This document shows, piece after piece, positions 44,280 through 51,499 of a stretch of DNA of 53,703 bases. The notes beneath the pieces are model-generated. The model was not told the origin of the DNA and made no database searches. It worked only from the letters and a program-made list of their open reading frames with translations. Within the stretch, counting starts at the first letter, position 1; each line of letters begins with the position of its first letter. Source of the DNA: CAITUY01 sp964611575 (GTDB lineage Bacteria > Verrucomicrobiota > Kiritimatiellia > CAIKKV01 > CAITUY01); the NCBI GenBank assembly GCA_964611575.1, contig CAZTAJ010000015.1, positions 1-53,703 of the forward strand, given 5' to 3'. A program made the translations under genes and the position numbers.

Positions 44280-45910
44280 GCCGCGCTCCCGGCATCCTCC
44301 GGCACAGACTCGGGCAGCAGGATCGTGAACTCCGTCCCCTCATTCACCGTCGAGTCCACACGGATGGTCCCGCCGTGTTCCGCGACGACCTTCTTCACCA
44401 CCGCCAGCCCCAGGCCCGTGCCCTTCGCGCCCTTGGTCGAGTAGAAGACGTCGAAAATGCGCTCGCGCTCGGACTCCGGGATTCCGCACCCCGTGTCGCG
44501 GAACCGGACGGCGACATGGCGTCCCTCCGTGCGTTCGGCCGTCACCCGGATCGCCTTCTCGCGTCCGGTGTTTGTCTGCAGCGCATCGATGGCATTGACC
44601 AGCAGATTCAGGAAGGCGCGATGCAACGCGGCGCCCTCCGCCCAGATCTCCAGGTCGGGCGGCTCACACGACGTGTGCAGCGCGACGCCCGCTTCGCCCA
44701 GGCGCGCCCGGAACGGCTCCGTCACCTCCTCCATCAACGGGCCCAGGCGGACCTTCTGCCGCAGAGGGATCCGCTCCTTGGAGTAGCTCAACATGTTAAG
44801 GACCAGGTCGGACAACCGCCCCTGCTGCGCCTCGATCATGGACACGTATTGCGGCAGTTTCTCCGTGTGCCCCCGATTCATCGCCAGTTTCAGCGTCCCG
44901 AGCCCGAACCGGAGACTGGCGATGATGTTCTTGGCATGGTGGGCCAGGTTGGCGACCACCTCCCCGATGACCGCCAGCCGCTCGCGCTGGCGGGCTTCCG
45001 CCTCCACCTGCTCCTTTTCCAGGAGCAACCCGAGCAGATTGGCCACGGTCGTCGTCAGCCGCAAGTCGCGTTCCAGGAATACATCGCTGCGCCGGCGCCG
45101 ATCCACCACCAGCACCGCGTTGAAGACGCCGCCCAGGCGGATCGGCGAGCACAGGGCCGACGACACGCCCTCCACGATAATGCTCCGGCTGCCCTGGAGC
45201 CGCTCGTCCGTCAACGGATCGCGGGCGATGATGGCAACGCCTTCCTCGACCGCCTGCCGCACCAGGGTGAGACTCACGGACGTCGGCGCGGCCGGACCGC
45301 GGTCGGCGTGAACCATCCCTCGCACGGCCCACTCGCGGCCTTCCGCCTCGCGGGCCAGGACGCACGCGATATCGGCACTCAGGGCCTCCCGCAACGCCGC
45401 CAGCACGGAGTCGAGCGTCTGCTGGGCGGCGTGCGGCGCGGCCAACACGCGACTGATCTCGCCCAGGGTCCTCAGGTACCGGTTTTCCGCCCGCAGTTCC
45501 TCGGCCACTTCCGGCGGCACGCGCGTCCCCAGCAGGCCGGCCTGCTCGTGCGGCATCGCGCAGAGCACCACCGTTCGCGTGGCATCATCCACGGTCACGC
45601 GCGGCCGCGGCACATCCGGCAGGGCGGTGTGCGTCACCTTGAGCGTCGTGTCGCCGATCGTGATCAGGTCGTTTTCGTAGAGCGTAAATCGGAACCCGCG
45701 CTGGCCGTTGACCTTCACGCCGTTGGCGCTGCCCAGATCCTCGAGGTAGGCCCGCTCGTCAACGACGGTCAACCGCGCATGGCGCCGTGACACCTTGCGG
45801 TCCAGCAGGCAGACGCCGCAGGATTCCTCCCGACCGATCGTCACATCCGTGCCCGGAGTGAATTCGAACGTGCGCCCGGCCTCGCCGATACTGATGATTT
45901 CGAGTTTCAT
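44276..45910 (-). CDS. Soluble FHA-GAF sensor histidine kinase
   Basis: A 544-residue protein. The FHA domain (about 1-95) has all key positions: 'TIGREESCGVCLLDRKVSRR' (G26, R27, S41) followed by H44, and 'GSANGVKVNG' (N63). A coiled linker 'EVAEELRAENRYLRTLGEIS' leads to a GAF domain (about 150-300, 'ALSADIACVLAREAEG', 'GVSSALCSPIRLGGVFNAVL'). The histidine kinase core: H-box 'IGEVVANLAHHAKNIIASL' (His 324/325), N-box 'HRAFLNLLVNAIDALQTNTG', G1 'FRDTGCGIPESER', F 'IFDVFYSTKGAKG', G2 'TGLGLAVVKKVV'. No membrane segment is seen, so the signal is cytoplasmic: a phosphothreonine protein via FHA and a ligand via GAF. No response regulator and no Ser/Thr kinase occur in the window. No clear ribosome site; it follows the nitroreductase by 31 bases. 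Confidence 0.92.
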   Translation of the reverse strand: MKLEIISIGEAGRTFEFTPGTDVTIGREESCGVCLLDRKVSRRHARLTVVDERAYLEDLGSANGVKVNGQRGFRFTLYENDLITIGDTTLKVTHTALPDVPRPRVTVDDATRTVVLCAMPHEQAGLLGTRVPPEVAEELRAENRYLRTLGEISRVLAAPHAAQQTLDSVLAALREALSADIACVLAREAEGREWAVRGMVHADRGPAAPTSVSLTLVRQAVEEGVAIIARDPLTDERLQGSRSIIVEGVSSALCSPIRLGGVFNAVLVVDRRRRSDVFLERDLRLTTTVANLLGLLLEKEQVEAEARQRERLAVIGEVVANLAHHAKNIIASLRFGLGTLKLAMNRGHTEKLPQYVSMIEAQQGRLSDLVLNMLSYSKERIPLRQKVRLGPLMEEVTEPFRARLGEAGVALHTSCEPPDLEIWAEGAALHRAFLNLLVNAIDALQTNTGREKAIRVTAERTEGRHVAVRFRDTGCGIPESERERIFDVFYSTKGAKGTGLGLAVVKKVVAEHGGTIRVDSTVNEGTEFTILLPESVPEDAGSAA

Positions 45911-45941
45911 GCGTGGGGGGTCCGAACGTCGGCCCGGTCCG

Positions 45942-46451
45942 CTACCAGCGTTCTCGCCGCAGAATGTCGCCCATGGGTTTCCGTATTTTCGGCCTTGGGG
46001 GATCGGCCGGGTAGCCCAGGGGGCTCATGACCAGGGGGTCCACGCCCGCCGGCAGTCCCAGGGTGTTCCTGACCTTGGCCGCGTCAAACGCCCCGATCCA
46101 GCAGGTGCCCAGCCCCAGGTCGGCCGCGCATAGCGTCATGTGATCCGCGACAATCGCGCCATCGACATCCGCATAGTTCTTGCCGTCCGCCCGGGTCCAG
46201 GCGCGGGCAGGCTCGATACAGACCACCATGATGGCCGGGGCCTTCCAGAACCAGTCGCGCGGATAGGACTCCCCCAGCGACCGGCGTTGTTGCGGATCCT
46301 GCACGAGGATCAGGTGCCACGGTTGCCGGTTGGCCGCCGAGGGCGCCAGGCGCCCGGCCTCCAGCACCTGCAGACAGAGTTCCTCGGGCACCGGCGTTGC
46401 CTGGTAGGCCCGTACGCTGAATCGAGTTTTGACCAAGTCGAGAAAGACCAT
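45942..46451 (-). CDS. Nitroreductase family (FMN-dependent) oxidoreductase
   Basis: A 169-residue protein, typical of small nitroreductases. FMN-binding 'VKTRFSVRAYQATPVPEE' and 'AGRLAPSAANRQPWHLILVQ' are at the N-terminus. 'DGAIVADHMTLCAADLGLGT' and 'CWIGAFDAAKVRNTLGLPAG' form the dimer core, and 'PLVMSPLGYPADPPRPKIRK' is the usual C-terminal turn. A strong GGAGGTGGGG precedes the ATG. It would reduce quinones, nitro compounds or other acceptors with NAD(P)H. It is the likely first gene of the run with the FHA kinase, helical protein and ApbE; flavin is the only obvious common theme. Confidence 0.92.
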   Translation of the reverse strand: MVFLDLVKTRFSVRAYQATPVPEELCLQVLEAGRLAPSAANRQPWHLILVQDPQQRRSLGESYPRDWFWKAPAIMVVCIEPARAWTRADGKNYADVDGAIVADHMTLCAADLGLGTCWIGAFDAAKVRNTLGLPAGVDPLVMSPLGYPADPPRPKIRKPMGDILRRERW

Positions 46452-46853
46452 GCCCCACCTCCGCTCCCTTTAAAGGAGTTCACTCTACATCGCCCGGGCG
46501 ACAACATCAAGTCAGGCACCCGCGGTTCAGGCCTGACAACGGGCCCCGGACTGGGTCCCTTCTGACGTCATGTCCGACAGTCCCATCCTCCGTCCGCTGC
46601 CATCGTAGGCATGGGGGACGTTCTGGCATCGGCATCGGGCATCGGGCATTGGGGACGTTCTAGTGTGGTGCGGCTAACGAGTCTTTACATATGGCACATG
46701 AGGTAGAGCCGACTTTACGCCGGCTATGGCCGGGATAAACCCGGCCCTACCTGACCCGGTTATGCCAAGGGACTTCTGAACAAACGCGGCGGCACTCGAC
46801 CCCTGATATTCCCACGCCACCGCCGTCACCCCCGCCCCCACGGGACCACAGCA
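46452..46853. other. Intergenic region with repeats, no gene
   Basis: It contains direct repeats of GGGGACGTTCT either side of GCATCGG heptamers (about 46613-46662) and one REP element (46701-46751). No supported coding frame. Confidence 0.6.
46701..46751. repeat. REP-type palindrome, second copy
   Basis: The right arm at 46727-46751 (TGGCCGGGATAAACCCGGCC plus CTACC) is identical to 22570-22594. The left arm GGTAGAGCCG..CGCCGGCTA at 46702-46726 is a diverged opposite arm with its own GCCG/CGGC hairpin. Confidence 0.8.
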
Positions 46854-47279
46854 TCAGTACCGCTTGAACACGTCGTGATGGGGCCGCAAAGATCCGTCCT
46901 TTTCAATAAAGGGCAGGAACACGTCGTCGAAACGATTCTCCACCCGGCAGTTGTTAACGATTTCGACAGCGATGCCGCCAAAGTCCGGCCAACTGTGCCA
47001 GCCGTTAAACAGAGTGGGGATGAACCGGATGTCGAACTCCCGGGCCAGTTCAACCACGCTGTGGAACCGCTCCGGCAGGGCCTCCGGCTCATGAAGATAG
47101 GCGTCGTGTGACAGCCATATCCGGAGGGTGTTCATCCCGGGAAAGTGCTTCTTTCCCCGTCCGATTTCCGTCCGGATCGCTTCCAGGTCGAAGGCCTCGC
47201 CCCAGATCGCCAGGCCATGCGAGCCGTAACTGGGTTGATAGTTGAAACCTCGAACACGCGAGTAGTCCATCGTCTGCAT
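46854..47279 (-). pseudogene. N-terminal fragment of a GH-A clan (cellulase-like) glycoside hydrolase
   Basis: A 141-codon frame with a good start: ATG 47277-47279, GGGAGG 5 bases upstream. It reads 'YSRVRGFNYQPSYGSHGLAI', 'KKHFPGMNTLRIWLSHDAYL', 'ELAREFDIRFIPTLFNGWHS', which are beta1-beta3 of a (beta/alpha)8 barrel as in GH5-like proteins. It stops after about 140 residues, where 350-450 are expected, so the catalytic glutamates are missing. The upstream region 47304-47518 holds only a possible 70-codon remnant of no recognised family. Likely a relic left by rearrangement next to a REP element. Confidence 0.65.
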
Positions 47280-47518
47280 GCATCCTCCCGTTACAAAAGT
47301 CATTGCCAGCAGTCCGTCGCGTGCACCGTCCGTTCATCCAACCTGGAACCGTGACGGCTAACGAAGCCTTCAAGTTCCTGACGCAGTGCCTTGTCCAGCA
47401 TATGGACGTCCTCTTGGCCGCCAGCCGCGAATGCGCCGGTTGAGGCGATGCGTAATCCCAACCCAACGTTGACCCGCGGCGAGCGTGCGAGCCGTCGCGG
47501 CCCAAGAGCTGGTTCGGC

Positions 47519-47803
47519 TCATGCTGTCTTTGCATGACCATGTCGCAACTCGGCCTCAACCTTTTCGGCCAAGAACACTTTGAGCAGCGATTGGTAGGGC
47601 ACGTCACGCTTGTTGGCCAAGACTTTAAGCGCAGCAATCATAGATTCAGGCAAACGTAACGAGATGGTCTTCGTGGAGGGCTTTAGATTTGGGAAACCCG
47701 CCCGCTTCGCCTTGGACCAATCAACATAATCCGTGGAATCATGGTTCGCCCAAAACTCTCTTTCGGCATCCTCATTCTTGAATGCTGGAATCCGCTTCTT
47801 CAT
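47519..47803 (-). CDS. brnA: BrnA-type antitoxin (ribbon-helix-helix, CopG-like)
   Basis: A 94-residue protein. The N-terminus 'MKKRIPAFKNEDAEREFWAN' with 'YVDWSKAKRAGFPNLKPSTK' and the RHH part 'TISLRLPESMIAALKVLANK' plus 'VPYQSLLKVFLAEKV' are characteristic of the CopG-type antitoxin paired with BrnT. It binds its own promoter and neutralises the toxin. The start ATG overlaps the brnT stop (47800-47803), so the two are translated together. Toxin-first order is normal for brnTA. Confidence 0.9.
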   Translation of the reverse strand: MKKRIPAFKNEDAEREFWANHDSTDYVDWSKAKRAGFPNLKPSTKTISLRLPESMIAALKVLANKRDVPYQSLLKVFLAEKVEAELRHGHAKTA

Positions 47804-48099
47804 GACCTGTAAACCTTTCTTTCCTTTCGGCTCATATCCCGAGCTGACACAACACGCAATTTCTTGCCACGGATCGTAAACGCGACAAACAGTTCGCGAC
47901 CTTCATCCGTCTGTCCCAAGGCAAAGAAACGCCTCTCGTGGTGGGAATGCGCATCATCCTCCCCGGCAAGCAACGGGGTATTGAGAAACACCTGTTCAGC
48001 CTCCAATGGGGTAACTTGGTGCCCATCCCAATTCTTCCTGGCATTACCACCGGTCCAATCGAATCCCTCAAATTCCGGCACGTTAAACTGCTCTGTCAT
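47800..48099 (-). CDS. brnT: BrnT-type ribonuclease toxin
   Basis: A 99-residue protein. 'FEGFDWTGGNARKNWDGHQV', 'TPLEAEQVFLNTPLLAGEDD', 'HHERRFFALGQTDEGRELFV' and 'AFTIRGKKLRVVSARDMSRK' followed by 'ERKVYRS' are the BrnT consensus in order. The R-x-I-S-A-R-x-x-x-x-x-E part of the family is seen as 'RVVSARDMSRKERK'. It is a RelE-like mRNA interferase. The start ATG at 48097-48099 is preferred over an in-frame ATG ten codons upstream because the latter would lie inside the presumed operator. Confidence 0.9.
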   Translation of the reverse strand: MTEQFNVPEFEGFDWTGGNARKNWDGHQVTPLEAEQVFLNTPLLAGEDDAHSHHERRFFALGQTDEGRELFVAFTIRGKKLRVVSARDMSRKERKVYRS

Positions 48100-48107
48100 G
48101 TCAATAA

Positions 48108-48128
48108 TGTATACGATGGCGGTATACA
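48108..48128. promoter_or_regulatory. Probable brnTA autoregulatory operator
   Basis: TGTATAC-N7-GTATACA is a perfect inverted repeat ending 8 bases before the brnT ATG. On the coding strand one arm (TATACA) can serve as a -10 element, with TTGAGG 15 bases upstream as a weak -35. RHH antitoxins of this family are known to repress their own promoter at such sites. Confidence 0.6.
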
Positions 48129-48182
48129 CCTCAAGTCGAATTGTTTGTTGTGGTTCCTGCCGAACGTGACCACTGAGGCGTG

Positions 48183-48208
48183 CTCAACCCGCGTTTGCGC
48201 GGGTTGAG
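48183..48208. repeat. Perfect 11-bp hairpin CTCAACCCGCG-TTTG-CGCGGGTTGAG
   Basis: A stem of 11 with a 4-base loop, about 55 bases upstream of the brnTA operator and without a T-run. It could be a bidirectional terminator or a small REP. The rest of 48210-48480 shows no gene. Confidence 0.6.
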
Positions 48209-48481
48209 AACCGCCTCGGGTGGCGTGTTGGCAGCATCCGTTCTTCTCTTTCGCAGCAGACGCAATCCCAAACACTGTTCCAATCGGGAACATTAGCAGG
48301 ATCAAGATGCTTTGGACCATGGTTGACACGTGGCATAAGGCGGCCAAACGGATTACTTGCGGCCGGCATTGCCGGGATAGATCGTCGATCCCCTATCCTG
48401 GTATTGGAGAGCGAACGATGTACAGGACGTTGTACGCTAACGAGCTGCAACTGGACAGGCAGTCATCAGGACGGAACGGCA

Positions 48482-48536
48482 GGGAGGGCCGGCGTTACGC
48501 CGGCCGGAAGTGGCCGGGGTGAACCCGGCCCTACCC
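48482..48536. repeat. REP-type double hairpin, third copy
   Basis: Two adjacent hairpins: GGCCGGCG-TTA-CGCCGGCC (48487-48505) and GGCCGGG-GTGAA-CCCGGCC (48512-48530), the second ending in CTACC as in the other copies (22520-22594 and 46701-46751). Confidence 0.75.
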
Positions 48537-48570
48537 CATGCCCTGTCACGCATCCATGGAGACTCCACCA

Positions 48571-48602
48571 GCGTCCGCGGCGCGCAACATGCGCGCCCTC
48601 CC
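48571..48602. repeat. Partial copy (C) of the three-way-junction repeat
   Basis: GTCCGCGGCGCGCAACATGC continuing to GCGCCCTCCCA is identical to the right-hand part of copies A and B. The first hairpin and outer left arm are missing. Confidence 0.75.
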
Positions 48603-48603
48603 A

Positions 48604-48715
48604 CCGCTTGACCACCTGCTCGTCGACGCCCGACTGCAGCGCATCGCCGTAGGCCGCCCGATGCTCGTCGCTGAACTCGCCCAGACAGGGATTCTCGTCG
48701 GTGACCCCGTTGCTC
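48604..48715 (-). other. Possible coding remnant downstream of the fucosidase gene
   Basis: The minus strand between the fucosidase stop and repeat copy C can be read as 'NGVTDENPCLGEFSDEHRAA' then 'YGDALQSGVDEQVVKR', which looks protein-like, and then runs into the repeat. No start and no family were recognised. Confidence 0.2.
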
Positions 48716-49660
48716 TCAGTCGTCTGCAAGTGACTTTCCAACCTTTCGCAGCCGCTCTAAGGAATGGGCCGGGATCAGTCCTGACTGATCCGGCGCGACA
48801 TTCAGCAGATAATTGGCCCGCCGGCTGTTGCACAGCTTCAGCATGGCCACGATTTCCTCCGCCGTCTTCAGGTTCGTTTCATTCTCCCCGGCGTTCCAGA
48901 ACCAGCCGGGGCCCATCGTGTCGCAGACCTCGGAGGGAAACTGGTTGTCTTCCGGCGGTAAAGCTCGCGCGGGGGCGCCGGTCTTCAACCAGGGATACTC
49001 ATAGCTGTGAATGTCGGTATCCTGAAAGTCGAGGCTGTTGTTCGCGATGACGATGCAATTCGATTGCCGGGACTTGATGTGCGCTTTGATCGCCCGCCAG
49101 TCTTTGCCCGTGTAGCCGTTGGCGTATTGATCAATCCAGAGCAAGTCGATTTCGCCGTATCCGGTCAGCAACTCCGCGAGTTGTTTCTTGATGAACCCGA
49201 CGTAGTCGCCCTGCGCCTCGGGGGGCAGTCCATGAAGGTCGGGCTCACCTGCCGGCAGACTATTGCCGAACCTCCCCGAGTAGTCCCCCGGAAAACAGTA
49301 ATACAGTCCGACGTTGAGACCGCGCTGGCGAAATGCATTCACAAATTCACGGACGATGTCGCCCTTGCCCCGTTTGTAACGGGTGAATGCCTTCATGTCA
49401 TGGGTTGTGTACCGGCTGTCCCACAGGCACCAGCCATCCGTATGTTTGACCGTCAGAACCGCGTACTGCATGCCGGCGGCGATGGCGGCATCCGCCCACT
49501 GGTTGCAGTCCAGTTTGTCGGGCGCGAAGGTCGCCGGGTCCTCGTACCCGTTGGCCCATTCCCGCGCATTGAATGTGGCGATGCTGAAGTGAATGAACAT
49601 CCCACATTTCCACTTCAGGAACTCGTCCCGGAGGCCGGCAGGTATCAGGTCTTCCATCAT
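48716..49660 (-). CDS. Alpha-L-fucosidase family (GH29) protein
   Basis: A 314-residue protein, only the catalytic barrel of GH29 (typical proteins are 400-550 with C-terminal sandwiches). Blocks: 'WKCGMFIHFSIATFNAREWA', 'MQYAVLTVKHTDGWCLWDSR', 'FRQRGLNVGLYYCFPGDY', 'GYGEIDLLWIDQYANG' (nucleophile D177), 'GPGWFWNAGENETNLKTAEE' and 'NSRRANYLLNVAPDQSG', the standard GH29 end. The start is the first of two ATGs at 49658-49660, with AGGAGGAG upstream. No signal peptide is apparent. It would release L-fucose from glycans. Confidence 0.92.
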   Translation of the reverse strand: MMEDLIPAGLRDEFLKWKCGMFIHFSIATFNAREWANGYEDPATFAPDKLDCNQWADAAIAAGMQYAVLTVKHTDGWCLWDSRYTTHDMKAFTRYKRGKGDIVREFVNAFRQRGLNVGLYYCFPGDYSGRFGNSLPAGEPDLHGLPPEAQGDYVGFIKKQLAELLTGYGEIDLLWIDQYANGYTGKDWRAIKAHIKSRQSNCIVIANNSLDFQDTDIHSYEYPWLKTGAPARALPPEDNQFPSEVCDTMGPGWFWNAGENETNLKTAEEIVAMLKLCNSRRANYLLNVAPDQSGLIPAHSLERLRKVGKSLADD

Positions 49661-50099
49661 GGCGTTATCTCCTCCTCTTGAGCCGTCTGAATCAACGGGG
49701 TGGTTCAGCACCCGCACAAAGCCAGCAGCATCCCACAGGATGCGGGTTGTCAGGCGGAAGGCTGTTCGATAGTTCCGTCAGGACATACGACGCAAACGCA
49801 TCGCATCTTATCGGGAGGGACGGCGTGTCGCCGTCCGCGGCGCGCAACATGCGCGCCCTCCCATTGGGTTGCCGGCGATAGCCCGACTTGGGAAATGCGT
49901 GCCTTTCTGTCTGTTTCCTCTTCAGGGCATTGACGATGCTTCACGTGCGACATTCTACCGTTTCGCCCACCAGCCTACAGCCTAAACCGCCCCAGCCTCG
50001 CCATCCCCCGTCTTGCCGTTTGCCCCGACACCCTGTGTTCGGATAGCGTCCCCACACGGGGTCGCAAACGGACCTGACCTACTCATGGGGGATGGATTC
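49661..50099. other. Intergenic region between divergent genes, mainly repeat copy B
   Basis: It holds the second copy of the 50-bp repeat (listed separately), an AGCCTACAGCCTA heptamer repeat near 49972, and the sequence block from about 50003 that is duplicated near the right edge. No gene seen. Confidence 0.55.
49814..49863. repeat. Palindromic dispersed repeat, copy B (50-bp core)
   Basis: Identical over 50 bases to 18771-18820. The preceding hairpin (49785-49806) is the diverged equivalent of that in copy A. Similarity to A continues on the right to about 49990. Confidence 0.85.
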
Positions 50100-50699
50100 A
50101 TGCGTGTGAAGTTTCTGACGCTGGCGTGTAACGCGCTATTGTTGGCGGTGAGTGCATCGCCAGGCCTTGCCGACCCATGGGCGGAATGGCGGGACCCGAC
50201 GCGGAACGGATTGGCTCCGCAAAGCCCACCGCTGGCCGCCGAGTGGAGCAAGACCGGTCCGGCCTTGTTGTGGCGAACGGACGCGATACCCAGCGCCACA
50301 TTGGGCGGGTACGGCAGCCCGTCCATCGCCCATGGCAAGGTCTACGTGTATGTGAACTGGAAGACGCAGACGCCAGTTCCCCAGCGTCGCTTCACCGAGC
50401 GGGCGTTACGCTCCTCGGAATATTCCTCGCCGATTATTGCGGATGGAAAACTGATCGCCGTGCGTGACAACGGACGGTACTTGGCCCTGCTGCAGGCGAC
50501 ACCGGACAAATACCTTGAACTCGCTGGCGTCCCCCTGCCCATCACCAGTTTCACCTCGCCCACGTTCAGCGACGGCAAAGTGGTGCTCCGCATGACGAAT
50601 GACCTGGCGTGCTACGACCTGACCGCCGCCGCCAATCCCACCCTTCCAGCCGACCCTGTCGCGAAGCAGGCGGGGGCAGCAATCAAAAAGGGTCAGTGA
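50100..50699 (+). CDS. PQQ-like beta-propeller protein, shortened
   Basis: A 199-residue protein with an export signal 'VKFLTLACNALLLAVSASPG'. It then reads 'WAEWRDPTRNGLAPQSPPL' and 'ALLWRTDAIPSATLGGYGSP', the usual start of outer-membrane-type PQQ-like propellers ('W-x-x-x-R-G-P-x-R-N-G'). Two further blades are seen in 'SEYSSPIIADGKLIAVRDNG' and 'SFTSPTFSDGKVVLRMTNDL'. Normal members have 400 or more residues, and the join at 'VNWKTQTPVPQRRFTERAL' suggests an internal deletion, so it may be a non-functional remnant. The ATG at 50100 has GGGGGATGG upstream. The 5' region and signal are duplicated in decayed form near 53200-53410. Confidence 0.65.
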   Translation: MRVKFLTLACNALLLAVSASPGLADPWAEWRDPTRNGLAPQSPPLAAEWSKTGPALLWRTDAIPSATLGGYGSPSIAHGKVYVYVNWKTQTPVPQRRFTERALRSSEYSSPIIADGKLIAVRDNGRYLALLQATPDKYLELAGVPLPITSFTSPTFSDGKVVLRMTNDLACYDLTAAANPTLPADPVAKQAGAAIKKGQ

Positions 50700-50727
50700 T
50701 GCAGTCGCATAGCGTGGGGTTGTCTCT

Positions 50728-51066
50728 TCAGGGATCCAGCAACGTGCCGATCTTGTTCAGAACCTGGCGTACCGCGGCTTCCGGCAGTGAACAGAGAAAC
50801 GACGCACCACGCGCTTTCCAATCCATGCTCTTTACCTGGTCCGACAGAACGACACCAGACGCCTTGAGTCCCGGCGGCACGCTGACCTCGAACGGGTAAC
50901 CTTTGACTTGATTGGTGATCGGACAAAGGAGAGCCAATCCCACCTTGCGGTTGTACGGTTCAGGCGAGATGACAAGCGCAGGCCGATGTCCGGCCTGTTC
51001 ATGTCCCGACTGGGGACTGAAGGAAAGCCAGACGACATCTCCCCGTTTCGGGCAATAGGCGGACAT
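50728..51066 (-). CDS. mazF: MazF/PemK-type endoribonuclease toxin
   Basis: A 112-residue protein with the full MazF pattern: 'PKRGDVVWLSFSPQSGHEQA', 'GHRPALVISPEPYNRKVGLA', 'LLCPITNQVKGYPFEVSVPP', 'VVLSDQVKSMDWKARGASFL' and the C-terminal helix 'AAVRQVLNKIGTLL'. It cleaves mRNA at short motifs. ATG 51064-51066 overlaps the antitoxin stop by one base (TGATG) and has GGGAGGTG upstream. Confidence 0.94.
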   Translation of the reverse strand: MSAYCPKRGDVVWLSFSPQSGHEQAGHRPALVISPEPYNRKVGLALLCPITNQVKGYPFEVSVPPGLKASGVVLSDQVKSMDWKARGASFLCSLPEAAVRQVLNKIGTLLDP

Positions 51067-51308
51067 CACCACACCTCCCGCCCTGCCGCATCGCCGGTTT
51101 GTACCTCCGCATGGAGGTTCCGCCTGGTGACGCCCCTGAGCAATTCCTCAAGTTTGTACTCAGACTCCGTATGCGGATCGATGACGATCTTTCCGTCATC
51201 GACCGTAAGATCGACCCGCGTTCCATACGCAACGTGCGCTTCCTTCACAAATGCCTTCGGTATGCGCACCGCCAGACTGTTTCCCCACTTCTGGATCGTC
51301 GTTTGCAT
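51066..51308 (-). CDS. mazE: MazE/AbrB-type antitoxin
   Basis: An 80-residue protein. 'MQTTIQKWGNSLAVRIPKAF' and 'RVDLTVDDGKIVIDPH' form the swapped-hairpin AbrB DNA-binding fold of MazE; the acidic C-terminal tail ('EYKLEELLRGVTRRN') would wrap MazF. GGGAGGACGACC precedes the ATG. It is the first gene of the pair. Confidence 0.94.
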   Translation of the reverse strand: MQTTIQKWGNSLAVRIPKAFVKEAHVAYGTRVDLTVDDGKIVIDPHTESEYKLEELLRGVTRRNLHAEVQTGDAAGREVW

Positions 51309-51320
51309 GGTCGTCCTCCC

Positions 51321-51339
51321 GTATCTACAAAGAAGATAC
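51321..51339. promoter_or_regulatory. Probable mazEF operator
   Basis: GTATCT-N7-AGATAC inverted repeat directly upstream of the mazE ribosome site. It has the same arm-7-arm spacing as the brnTA operator. Autoregulation by MazE is the rule in known pairs. Confidence 0.5.
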
Positions 51340-51499
51340 ATTCAAACGGCACCGTGGACAAGATCATTTGGCACCGAACGCGGTCGATGAGCAGTGCCAT
51401 TGTCACCACCCGCCCTCACGGTCGCATCGAAGAGGTCGACTCATGGCCCTCTCTATTATAGCCCACCCATTTACCCGTCATGTCTACTGTGAAGAGTGA

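Noticed and set aside
47304..47518. A possible 70-codon minus-strand remnant ('MLDKALRQELEGFVSRHG')
   Set aside because: Protein-like in part, but no family, no start and no context; too weak to list as a gene.
48220..48522. A 100-codon + strand frame running into the third REP copy
   Set aside because: No start context, no similarity, and its C-terminus is encoded by the repeat.
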